From positions 32,934,842 to 32,998,841 of the forward strand of contig NC_089232.1 of NCBI RefSeq assembly GCF_963924675.1: a DNA stretch of 64,000 nt, in the 5' to 3' direction. Below, one piece after another: positions 34,475-45,400 of this stretch. A program made the position numbers and the translations under genes. The first letter of the stretch is position 1, and every line of letters begins with the position of its first letter. This stretch comes from Phocoena phocoena (lineage: Eukaryota; Chordata; Mammalia; Artiodactyla; Phocoenidae). The notes beneath the pieces were generated by a model. The model did no database searches. It worked only from the letters and a program-made list of their open reading frames with translations, and was not told the origin of the DNA.

Positions 34475-35375
34475 GTTTAGATGGAAGGAATTAAAAAGAT
34501 TTATAACTTGGAGTGAAAGTATGTGCAAAGAAACATCATGACACAAGATGAAAATGTAATGTTGAAGAAAACCAGGAACCTATGTAGACTTAATCTAGGA
34601 CTATTTTTGAATTGGAGCAAAGATCTCAAAATTTAGACCTTGAAATGTCAAGGGTCTGGTATACTCTTTCTGAAGCCAAAGTGTTCAGACCTCTCTAGCA
34701 GGCTTTGTTAGTTTTGATTGAGTGTACCATCTTTTAAACTTTACCTTGGTTTGAAGAAACTCATTTCCCTGAAGGAAAGAAAACCCTGTCAGGTTTCCAT
34801 GGGGGAGAGATTTTCACTAAGCCTATTATCATGTGCCATGTTGTCTCTTCCTAATATAACACAGCAGTCAGGTTCAAATAATGAAAATAAATACATAAAA
34901 CATCTTACACACGTTGTATGTAATTTGTGCTCATCCAAGAGCACAAACCACTTAAAAAATTGCTTATTGAATTCATCTGTATAGAGATTTTTTTTTTAAA
35001 GCCCTAAAACTTTTCCCCCCCCAAATTCTTAACTCTAGTGTACCATTCCGTTTTTTTTTTCCCTTTAAAGTTAGGTATTAGAGAACTCAGAAGTGGGTTT
35101 TTAATCTTAATGATTAGGGACCAGTTTAATTAAAAGAAATTGTAAATGTTGCTTACTGGTTTTCAGCTTTTACAGTCAACCAGTAGATTAAACAGAAGAC
35201 AAGAATGTGAAGGAAATCAACTTTGATAATGTAAAAGTGAAGGTATGGTAGACAGAAGTGAGTTAGAAATGGGGAGGAGGGAAGAGGGCATGCTCATGGC
35301 AGGAAACCTGGATGCTGCACGACACTGTTGGGTGAATGTGATTTTAAGTAAGTTGTAAAGGTAATAGCTATATTC
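34475..35375. other. Intergenic stretch, nothing recognised
   Basis: AT-rich sequence between the MLT1 LTR and an L1 end. No gene or named repeat seen. Confidence 0.4.
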
Positions 35376-35384
35376 TTTCTTTCT

Positions 35385-35500
35385 TTTTTTAAATTGAAGT
35401 ATCATTGATTTACAATGTTGTGTTAGTTTCTGGTGTACAGCAACGTGATTCAGTCAAACTGATTTCATTTCTGGTGTACAAAGTGATTTCATTCTTCTGT
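35385..35500 (-). mobile_element. LINE-1 3' end (minus)
   Basis: AAATTGAAGTATCATTGATT and GGTGTACAGCAACGTGATTC are the reverse of the L1 3' terminus. The TTTCTGGTGTACA stretch is repeated within it. Confidence 0.75.
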
Positions 35501-35504
35501 CAAA

Positions 35505-36900
35505 AACTGGAAGGAGTAAGGGAGTAAGGTGCGGGGAGTGGTATAAATTAAATCCTCATTTTTAGGCTGGGGAGTCAATAGACGAGGGCCAACGAAATAG
35601 CAGTGTGGGTGTGTGTTATGAAGGTAATCACCAGAATTAAAGACCAGTTATTTAAGAGTGATAATCCCTCACATGAGCAGAAGTAAAGTGGGAGCAAAGG
35701 TTTTTTGTTTTCTGTTGTGTGCATGGTTTCTTCGGTAAAAAGAAATGAGAAAAAAAGTTGTACTGATCAACATTTGCTCAAAGAAGCAGCACGAGAATCG
35801 GATAACCTAGTGAATGCTAGTTATTCAGTTTGTGAGATGTTAGGCAAGAAATAAAATCCTTCCGTGACAAGGAAATAACGTGAGAATGCTTACGTGTAAT
35901 AGCAGGTATTTCATTGTCTTAAAAAAAACACCATGTGTATATAAAAATGTAGGCATTTAATAGTTTCCTACATGTGGGCCCAGTTTATTTTTAATGTTAG
36001 ACAAATTACATTCAGATATAGCCAGAAAAATGAGAATTCTTAGTTGAAAGTGGCTCTTTTTCTAACCTGCTTTCTATACTCTTTTGAAACTTCTAAATGT
36101 TGTTTAAGGTAAGGTGAGATACCACAAAAATAGGGTTATGTGTAAGTGATAGTGGGATCTTTGCTTGATTGTCTTAATAATGCCGAATCGGAAGAGGGAT
36201 CTTACTGCACCTAATTTTCATAAAGTGAGGTTAGTTCATAGGAAACATGCTTATATTTTTTTCAGGATCTATTTTCTCACTGCAATCTAACTGTATTGTA
36301 GTGGAAATTAATTGTTCAATATCAAAAGTTATATACGTCATAAGTGTAGCAAAATATAAAATCTTTTTTAGGATTTCTTCTAAACAATTTAAACTAAACC
36401 TTAAGGAATTACAATTGCTAGATTTTATCTATCACTTTTTAAATTTGTAGAAGACAGTAATAAAGACCAACCTAATAGTGTTTCCTTAATCATCGACTAC
36501 TTAAATTTTTATTTTAGCGTAAGTTGTTATTTGAGCTATATTACATATACTTAGCTATATTATACCTAGATACATAACATTGGAAATATCTGTAATTAAA
36601 TTTCATTCTCTTGCTTAGCTAGGCATTTAAGGTAACTTACAATAATTTAAATATATAACATTGAAAAGAAATGTTAAAAGCAGCTTTTGGGAATAGTGTC
36701 AATGTGTGTTTTAATCCTTTAAGGGAGGTACCAGGTACAGCTTAATACATATCTTCTTAGACTCTGACTTGTTAAGCTTAGTTCTTATGTGTTGCCTTGA
36801 AATTTACAGAAATATTTGAATTAATCATTTTAAGCTATAATTGTATGAGATGTCCTTGTTGCCTGTACTCCCCTTCCCTCTTATATGTAATTTTTAATAG
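35505..36900. other. Repeat-poor AT-rich intergenic stretch
   Basis: No gene or named repeat is recognised. The 67-codon frame at 36247-36450 has no resemblance to a known protein. Confidence 0.45.
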
Positions 36901-36904
36901 ATTA

Positions 36905-37715
36905 ATTAATAAACTTTTATGTTTAGAGTAGTTTTAGGTTCACAGCAGAAAACACAGAGAGGTCCCACATACCCCCTCTTGCCTCCACCACCAGACATCC
37001 ACCACCAGAGTTGTACATTTGTTACATACCCGGGTGAACCTACATAAATACATCATTATCGTCCAGGGTCCATGCTTTACGTTGGGGTTCCTTCGGGGTG
37101 TTGTACATTCTTTGGGTTTGGACAAATATATAATGACATGTATCCCTCATGATAGTCTTGTACAGAGTAGTTTCACTGCCCTGAAAATCCTCTGTGTTCC
37201 ACCCATTCATCCCCTCCTCCTCACAACCCCTGATCTTTTTACTGTCTTAATAGTTTTGCTTTTTCCGGAATGTCATACAATTGGAATCATGTATGTGGTC
37301 TTTTCAGATTGGCTTCCTTCACTTAGTAATTTGGATTTCAATTCCTCCATGTCTTTTCATGGATTGATAGCTCATTTCTTTTTAGTGCTGAATGATATTC
37401 TGTTGCCTAGATGTCCCACAGTTTATTTATCCAGTCACCTACTGAAGGGCATCTTGGTTGCTTCCAAGTTTTGGCAGTGACGAATAAAATTGCCGTAACC
37501 ATCCACATGCCTGTTTTTGTGTGAACATACGTTTTCACTGCCTGTAGGTAAATACCAAGGTGTGTGATTGCATGATCATATGGTAAAAGTATGTTCAGTT
37601 TTGTAAGAAACTGCCAAACTTTTCCAGAGTGGCTGTACCATTTTGTATCCTCACCAGCAATGAATAAGGGTCCCTGTTTTTCCACGTCTTGCCAGCATTT
37701 GGTGGTGGTGGAATT
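36905..37715 (-). mobile_element. Old LINE-1 (L1M) fragment
   Basis: Reverse-orientation landmarks: AGTTTTAGGTTCACAGCAGA, ACATCCACCACCAGAGTTGT, CAATTGGAATCATGTATGTG, GAAACTGCCAAACTTTTCCA and GTATCCTCACCAGCAATGAA. Frames are broken. The 153-codon + frame here is antisense to the LINE. Confidence 0.8.
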
Positions 37716-37719
37716 TATT

Positions 37720-38848
37720 TTTAAAGCTTTTATTTGTGGATTCTGCTATATGTTTTTGTAGGGGTTCAAAGCAAAAAAATTATTTAAGTGATCAAAGGAG
37801 AGGTAGAAAATCTTATATTTCTTGATGATAAAATAGAAATGGAGCTAGGGGCTGCATCCTGAGAAGCTGGCAACTAGAACATTTCATTCTGAATAAGACT
37901 TGGGCTTTCCTTTAAAATGTGTCTTAAGATTTTGTGAATTTCCTGACTCATTGGAAGGTATTTTCAATATATTCAAATTTCTATGAGGCAAAGCTTAGGA
38001 ATCCTCTTCCCCAAATACATATTTTTTGTTAGAGAGAAATAAGAAATGCTTGTTAATATGTGGGTTGGGAAGCACAACTGAATTTACTAGGGCTTTGTCC
38101 TTTCCAATTGTTTTAAATATTTTTGCCATTTATCAAGATAAAGTGGAATAAGTGATACCTTAAAGTTCCTACTGGATTGCCATTTTCACCGCTGGATTCC
38201 AGGCGCATTGTTTACTGTTTTTGTACTGGTACCTGTAGTTAAAGCATAGGTTATAAATTTTAAAAATGATTTACAAATGAAAAATTCTCCAATCATCCTT
38301 TCCTCTCTGAATAATAATTTTTCTGTGCGTATGTATATTAAGGTCGTGCCTGGTCCATGTGTGGGCATTTGTGGCAGCTAACACCAGGTCCTGGCCATGG
38401 TTGGGGCAGACCTGTGTTATCTCATCTGTGATCTACACAAGCCAATTGAAGTGGGTATTTATGTCGAAGAGCACATAATTAGTGAGGCTAGGATGTGAGT
38501 CCACTCTGGAGACTGCACCTCTCTCACTGTCTCTGCCCTGAACTTCATAACCCGCCCAGAAACTGCACACAGAGGGGCTTCGCAGGAGGAGAGGACCAGG
38601 GCCATGGATGCTGTTTGCTGATTGGCTAAACCTACACTGAATTTTCAAACACTGGAAAGCTGGTTTCAGTTTTGGTTTATGTAGTCTCGGTGTTAAATTT
38701 GCACACCAACTTTGGAGCATGATTTGGAGCAATATCATATCTCTGACCGCGTGCTCTATCGCTTGTGTCCGCGACGGGAAAATCATCCTGAATTTTTGAC
38801 CGGTTTTGACAATTTGTTCTCCTGCTCAGACCGTCTTAAAAGTATTCG
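37720..38848. other. Intergenic; CpG-rich patch toward the right
   Basis: AT-rich until about 38,480, then noticeably more CpG (38,500-38,830), including GACCGCGTGCTCTATCGC and GTCCGCGACGGG. No repeat or gene recognised. See the findings. Confidence 0.4.
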
Positions 38849-38965
38849 GGGCTTCCCTGGCGGTCCAGTGGTTAAGGCTCCGCGCTTCCACTGCAGGGGG
38901 CGCCGGTTAGATCCCTTGTCGGGGAACTAAGATCCCTCCTGGTGCACGGCGGGGCCAAAAAAAAA
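38849..38965 (+). mobile_element. CHR-1-type SINE
   Basis: GGGGCTTCCCTGGCGGTCCA head, GCGCTTCCACTGCAGGGGG, GGGGAACTAAGATCCC and an A9 tail. It sits between two CpG-containing flanks. Confidence 0.9.
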
Positions 38966-38969
38966 GAGA

Positions 38970-40960
38970 AGGAAGTCCTCTCACTGAAAGATAATTGACT
39001 AACATTTAAAATACTTTATTTGAGCCTATTATCCATTTATATTCAAATGCAAATACAGCTTTTTCGTTGTTTTTTATTTTCCCACTTGATTATAATAAGC
39101 ATTTTAATGAAACGGATTAGGCTAAACAGGTGTTTAAACGCCTACTACGCGCTGACGCCCAACCAGCCTGCGCCTAGGAAGAGTGAAGTGCTGAGCTCCC
39201 ATTTTTGCTTGAAATTACAATCTAGGGGAGGTTTTCCCTCAATCTTTATGCAACATAAAGGAACCCTTTTTCACGTAACTGACTGCTTCGACATTTATCC
39301 CTTTTCATAATTTGGATTTTCATGCTTCGGGTTTTCTTGAAGGTGTGTTTCTGTCTCTTCAGTTAGATTTGTCATCCTGGCACTTGCTGATCATAGCCAC
39401 TGGGTGGCAGCAAAAGAACATAGAAGAGTTAGTTTTGCTTTTGCATTCGCAAAAATGAAGAGGAAGCTATTTGGATTTCGTGGGTGATGAGAAAATAAAG
39501 TGATTAAAACTTGATATGTAACTAAAGCAGGTGAGACGCCAACACATCTTATCACTGGATGTATGTTATGGTAGTAACATAAAAGATTAAATGTATGCTT
39601 TATTGTTACCAAAGCCACATTGTAAAGTTCTATTCCAGTTTCTTTTAGTCACAAAATATCTTTCAAAATTCCCATGCCATTACTTTTCTGTTTTTAAAAG
39701 TGAAAAATAAGAGCCAAACTAGATATTAAGAAAAACTTATTTAGCAGGAAACTTGTGAACAGAGATTTTGAATATCAAGGAACCGTGGAAAGGGGTCATT
39801 TTCTTGATACCCTGTTTTAAAGATCATTCTTGGAGAAAAATCCATTGAGTTTGGAGATCTCGTTCATATACAAGAATTTGTTTTCCTTTTTCTTTTAAAA
39901 AATTGCTTACCAAGCAGATTTAAAGTAATGAGTGTCTTTGAAGATTTCATCCCATTTCTATAAAGTTACAATGGCTTTAGTTCCGAACTGAGCATACCTT
40001 ACAAATGATATATAGCTCCAACTGAAAATGTGAAATGGAATTGAGGCAGTGACAAAGTAACAAACACTTGTTTTTTATTTTATTTTATGATTTTGTACAG
40101 ATATGTGAAATCTGCTTAGGTGAAAATACAGCTGTCCCTTTCTCCCAAACATTTGTCAACGTACTACTTTAAAAGAATCTTTTAATTTTTAGACAAAATA
40201 TATTTAGTCTATCTGAAAGCTTCAATGAGTTACATAAAATATTAAGTGCAGAATGGAAAGGTTGCATTTGTCCAGAAAACTGAGTATTGAGTGAAGCCAG
40301 GGTATCATCCTGGGGCTTGTTGTCAGAGGATCATGGAAGAACAGAGCGTGTGTTGCTTCCCCTGTTGAGTTTGAGACCTTCCAGTTGTGCCTGGAACCTG
40401 AACCCTTCTTGATTTTATTTCTTACTGGCACATTATCATTGCCTTTTGATGTACGTATGATATGGATCAGGTTGACCTCATGTTACTTAACTCTTAGTGG
40501 AAATGAACTTTTGGAAAGTGGGATAGTTTTCCCCCAATAATGAAGTATATGGCCACCAGAGTCTCAATGTCTAACTTCCTTTAACAGTACTCAAGAAGTT
40601 CCAGCAGTATTTATGGGTACTGAGACCTGAAACCCCAACCTGAAACTATATCTGATAACCTTCCTGGGTTTGGACTGTGGCCATCAGTGTCTGCTGTAAA
40701 CCAAGAACAAGGAGAGAGAAATAATTCTTATTTTCACCATTCCCTCCTTTTGGAGCAATTTTTTTTTTTTTTTTGGAGGGGGGTGAAGGGGCAGAAGTGA
40801 AGCATGTGTATTGTCTCAATGCAAGACAGATTTATGTGAGATGTATTTAGTATCTTTAGAAACTACGTAGAGTCACTACACTGAAAGAGTCTCAGTTGCC
40901 ATTTCTATTAGTCCAGAGTATCTAGGGGCCGAGGGTTGTAAATCCTCTTGGAAAATTTCT
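38970..40960. other. Intergenic stretch, no gene recognised
   Basis: CpGs continue to about 39,300 (for example ACTACGCGCTGACGCCC at about 39143). Beyond that the sequence is AT-rich without named repeats. Confidence 0.4.
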
Positions 40961-40975
40961 AGGAAAGAAAGTTCT

Positions 40976-41318
40976 GGGGCTGCCCTGGTGGCGCAGTGGA
41001 TAAGAACCCACCTGCCAATGCAGGGGACACAGGTTCGGTCCCTGGTCCAGGAAGATCCCACATGCTGTGAAGCAACTAAGCCCGTGTGCCACAACTACTG
41101 AGCCTGTGCTCTAGAGCCCGTGAGCCACAACTACTGAAGCCCGCGTGCCTAGAGCCCGTGCTCTGCAACAGGAGAATCCACCGCAATAAGAAGCCCGTGC
41201 ACCGCAACAAAGAGTAGCCCCCGCTCGCTGCAACTAGAGAAAACCCGCGTGCAGCAACGAAGACCCAACACAGCCAAAAATAAATAAATAAATAAATAAA
41301 TAAAAATAATTAAAAAAA
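40976..41318 (+). mobile_element. CHR-2-type SINE, full length
   Basis: + strand head GGGGCTGCCCTGGTGGCGCA, full CHR-2 body with TGCAACTAGAGAAAACCCGC and GAAGACCCAACACAGCC, and an (AAAT)n tail. Target duplications aaagaaagttct are at 40964-40975 and 41318-41329. Confidence 0.95.
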
Positions 41319-41587
41319 AAGAAAGTTCTATACACTTCTTCAGTAATAGTCACCTATACATCTCCCCTGTGTCTATCATTTGGCCATGTGGTTTTGATTT
41401 ATTTGTATTTGCTATCAAGATAAAGGGAAATTATAAATAAATGAAACAAAGTTCGTTTTGAAAGTAAACGATGGTAAAACTAAAGGCTGAAACTAAATAT
41501 AATTTGTAGTTGTCTTTACAGACCATAGAGACCTAGCTTTCAAATTTCAGGATTTATTTTGCTCGACTTATTTTTGTGGCTATTTTA

Positions 41588-41933
41588 TTTTATTTTTTAA
41601 TTACTTCTTTTTGGCTGCATTGGGTCTTCGTTGCTGTGAGTGGGCTTTCTCTAGTTGTGGCGAGCGGGGGCTACTCTGCATTGTGGTGCACGGGCTTCTT
41701 ATTGCAGTGGCTTCTCTTGTTGGGGAGCACGGGCTCCAGGCGCACAGGCTTCAGTAGTTGTGGCTCCCAGTCTCATTAGTTGTGGCTCGCGGGCTCTAGA
41801 GTGCAGGCTCAGTAGTTGTGGCACACGGGCTTAGTTGCTCCGCGGCATGTGGGATCATCCAGGACCAGGGCTCGAACCCATGTTCCCTGCATTGGCAGGC
41901 GGATTCTTAACCATTGTGCCACCAGGGAAGTCC
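41588..41933 (-). mobile_element. CHR-2-type SINE, full length
   Basis: Minus-strand copy with TTTGGCTGCATTGGGTCTTC and terminal CCACCAGGGAAGTCC. Target duplications tgtggctatttta lie at 41575-41587 and 41934-41946. Opposite in orientation to the copy at 40976. Confidence 0.95.
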
Positions 41934-42084
41934 TGTGGCTATTTTAAATTTAATGGAATTTGAAGATCCAGGCTTAAATACTGCTTCTTAAAATATATCT
42001 TGAGGAAAATATCTTAATAGAGTATTTTTTAGTATTAATTGTAGAACATCAGGAGGAACATTACAACACAGCTTTGATTTTCTT

Positions 42085-42442
42085 TTTGTTTTAAATTTAT
42101 TTAATTAATTAATTTATTTTTGGCTGCGTTGGGTCTTCATTGCTGTGCGTGGGCTTTCTCTAGTTGTGGCGAGCGGGGACTACTCTTCGTCGCAGTGTGT
42201 AGGCTTCTCATTGTGGTGGCTTCTCTTGTTGCAGAGCACGGGCTCTAGGCACGTGAGCTTCAGTAGTTGTGGTGTGTGGGCTCAGTAGTTGTGGCTTGCG
42301 GGCTCTAGAGTGCATGCTTAGTAGTTGTGGCGCACGGCCTTAGTTGCTCCGCGGCATGTGGGATCTTCCCGGACTAGGGTTCGAACCCGTGTCCCCTGCA
42401 TTGACAGGTGGATTCTTAACCACTGTGCCACCAGGGAAGCCC
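42085..42442 (-). mobile_element. CHR-2-type SINE, full length
   Basis: Minus-strand copy with TTTGGCTGCGTTGGGTCTTC and terminal CCACCAGGGAAGCCC. Exact duplications agctttgattttctt lie at 42070-42084 and 42443-42457. Confidence 0.96.
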
Positions 42443-43044
42443 AGCTTTGATTTTCTTGATTCTGTCAATGATTGCTGACTTTGAAATAAGTCACTGAAAT
42501 TATGCGTATGTTTCTTCAGCTATAAGGTGGGTACAACCATGCCCATTTTTCACCATCAACTATACAAATTCAAATGAAAGGGAGTAGGGGCTTTGTAAGA
42601 AAATGCTACTTAAAATGTTATGTTGATAGTACTAAAATTAAGATGACTTACCTCAAAACTGGACAAATTTAATGGAAAGTTTCTCTTCTAGTTTCTCCTT
42701 TATTTTCTTTGTTCCAAATAAGGTTTCTAAATTAATATTTGAAGAGGTCCTATTGGGAAGTTAGTGTTCTCAGACCTCCACATGTATGGTTCTTTGCCTA
42801 GAGTCTTATGTACTCTGTTTGGATAGCTAAGGTTTTGCTACGTTGTTTGAAATCATGGGCTGACCCTTGAAGGAGTCAGGCAGTGAACAATTTCTAGCAA
42901 AGGAAAAGGTATTATATTATATGAGAAAGTGTCAACCCTTCTCTAATATATTTGGAGAGAGAAGACCACACCACAAGAAATAGATTCCCCTGTGTTTGTT
43001 ATGAGTGGGAATTGTTCCTCTTGACTCCAGAGCAGTGTCTAGAC

Positions 43045-43206
43045 CAGTGGCTCTGAGTTCTGGCTCCACATCACTTTCGGAGTTTAAAAAAAATATCCTC
43101 AGGTTTAGGAAGAACGAATCAGACTTTCTGGGCATGGTGTCCAGGCATTGGTATTGTCTGAAGCTCTTCAAGATATGTAATGACTATCCAAGGTTGAGAA
43201 GCATTG
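43045..43206 (+). mobile_element. MER5A-like hAT MITE
   Basis: Begins CAGTGGCTCTGAGTTCTGG and ends TTGAGAAGCATTG, with GGCATTGGTATTGTCTGAAG inside. Flanks gtctagac and atctagag share TCTAGA, as expected for an 8-bp hAT duplication. Confidence 0.75.
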
Positions 43207-43266
43207 ATCTAGAGACAGGTGGGGAATAATAACAATTTTGTAAAAGCCTTAAAAAGAGAACAGCCT

Positions 43267-43481
43267 GGGGCTTCCCTGGTGGCGCAGTGGCTGAGAGTCT
43301 GCCTGCCGATGCAGGGGACATGGGTTCATGCCCCGGTCCGGGAGGATCCCACATGCCACGGAGCTGCTGGGCCCATTAGCTGTGGCCGCTGAGCCTGCGC
43401 GTCCAGAGCCTGTGCTCCGCAATGGGAGAGGCCACAACAGTGGGAGGCCTGTGTAATGCAAAACAAACAAACAAACAAAAA
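43267..43481 (+). mobile_element. CHR SINE, short (cetacean-type) form
   Basis: GGGGCTTCCCTGGTGGCGCA head, GCTGTGGCCGCTGAGCCTGC body, and an (AAAC)n tail. Target duplication is weak (aacagcct / aactgcct). Confidence 0.92.
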
Positions 43482-43615
43482 CTGCCTTTATTTGAAGATA
43501 GGATTATGTACACAGAAAATTTAGAAGAATCTACAAATAAATTATTATAATTCATAAATCAGTTAAGAATACTAATTATCCAGGAATAAATGCAAAAAGC
43601 TTGGCCCAAGGCCTC

Positions 43616-44002
43616 TGTTAATGGATTGAATGTTTGTGTACCCCCAAAATTCATATGTGGAAACCTTAACCCCCAGTGTGGCTGTATGTGGAGATGGGGC
43701 CTCTAAGGAAGTAACTAAGGTTAAATAAAGTCAAGAGTGGGGCCCTGATCTGGTAGGATTAGTGTCCTTATAAGAAGAGACTCAAGAGGGCTCTCTTGCT
43801 CTCTCTGCTCATTCTTAGAGGAAAGACCATGTGAAGACAAAGTGGCCATCTGCAACCCAGGAAGTGATCCTCACCTGGAACTGAATCAGCTGACACCTTA
43901 ATCTTGGACTTTGAGCCTCCAGAACTGTGAGAGAGTAAATTTCTGTTGTTAAGCCACCCAGCTTGTGGTATTTTGTTATGGCAGCCCAGTCTGACTAATA
44001 CG
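43616..44002 (+). repeat. MLT1-type MaLR solo LTR
   Basis: TGTTAATGGATTGAATG start, TTAACCCCCAGTGTGGCTGT, GTGTCCTTATAAGAAGAGAC, and TTTTGTTATGGCAGCCCAG near the end. Flanks gcctc (43611-43615) and gactc (44003-44007) are a decayed 5-bp duplication. Confidence 0.85.
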
Positions 44003-44111
44003 GACTCTACAGAAAACTATAAAAAATTATTGAGAGCCATTAGGGTAGACCTAAATAAATGGAGTAGTATAGCATGGATTGGAGGATAATCATTTTCTTC
44101 CAAGTGATCTG

Positions 44112-44278
44112 CAAAAGTACTTCTCAAACTTTACTGTGTACACAAATTTTACGAAGGGATCTTGTTCATGTGGTTTCTGATTCAGGAGATCTTGTGCATG
44201 GCCTGAGCTTCCCCCTTTTTAGCAAGCTGGCAGGTGACATTGATGCTGCTGGTCTTTGAGCCACACCTTGGCTACTAA
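44112..44278 (+). mobile_element. hAT-Charlie MITE (MER5-group)
   Basis: ACTTCTCAAACTTTACTGTG at the left, TTTCTGATTCAGGAG in the middle and GATGCTGCTGGTCTTTGAGC at the right follow the layout of MER5-related elements. Confidence 0.6.
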
Positions 44279-44639
44279 AGGTGTACAGATTCAATGAAAT
44301 TCCACTCAGTGCTCTAGTACCCTCACCCCTTCCCTCCCTCCACCTCTCTCTCTTTCTGTAATATTAACTAGTGGTGTAACTTCCATGATTCTCATCACAT
44401 GGTCAGTTGCATTTCCTCGAATCTCCCTCCTCCCTCCTGCAATGGATTATTCTGGAGTAAAATTAGACATTATATCATTTTATCAGTAAATACTTCAGTG
44501 TGAATCTTTTTAAAGCATTAGTACAATGCAGTTATCACATCTAAAAAAACTGACACTACTTAAAAAAAATAATCAAATATGTAGAACGTTTCCAACTCTC
44601 ATCTCTTGTTTTCTTACAATTATTTATTAAGAAGGTTAA

Positions 44640-45400
44640 CGTAGTTTCTCTTTTCCTCTGTGATATGGTTCAATATGTACCTCCACCTCCTCCATTACCC
44701 ATAAAATGATAATAGACCTATAGATGAGGCTTGATGAGATCTGGCTTTTTTTTTTTTTTTCTTTTTCCAAGAATACTTCGGAGGTGGTGGTGTATACTTC
44801 CCATGGCACTTAAGAGAAGGCACATAACATCTGTTTCTGTTTTTCATGACATTAAGATTGATCAGCTTTTCACCTGCTGGTTTTAGCAGCCATTGGTGGT
44901 ATCTGCCCATGTCCATTATTTCATTAGGGGTTGCAAAATGGTGATATTCCAATTCCATCATTTCTTATTTATTTAGGTGGAATTCTTCTCCTAAAGAAGA
45001 ATTTTCCCTTTCCATCTATTGTTACCCAGAGGTATAGTTCATATAGGAAAGGGGGAATAAATACTTGATTCTCTTCCTTTGTTTGCCAGCCTTCAGAATA
45101 ATGATTTGAGTCTCTGGCACTCTTAAAAGGCGACTTATTTTTTTAAAAAGTATTGTTACCAACTCCGGATTTCCCACTTTCACTGTGTTTCCATTTTTGG
45201 TAGATATCATTCTTTTCAAGGCTTCATTTTCCATCTGTGGTCAGTGGGAGCCTTTTCAAGTTGTCTGCTGCATACTTTTGACACAACCCCAATGAGTCTG
45301 CAGCTACAGCCCCGTTCACTGCCTAGCATTTATATCCTTTTCTGACCTACAGAGATTTTTATCTGGTGTTTGAGGCCAAGTTTGGATTTTTGTCTTTTTG
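44640..45400. repeat. Old repeat shared with C1D intron 1
   Basis: AGGGGTTGCAAAATGGTGAT at 44930 also occurs at 16277. The flanking sequence recalls an old LINE 3' region. Boundaries and family are uncertain. Confidence 0.35.

Noticed and set aside
37019..37480. + strand frame of 153 codons
   Set aside because: It is antisense to an old LINE-1.
38712..38930. Frame starting MEHDLEQYHISD in the CpG-rich patch
   Set aside because: It runs directly into the CHR SINE at 38849, so its right half is SINE sequence. The left 45 codons alone match nothing I know.
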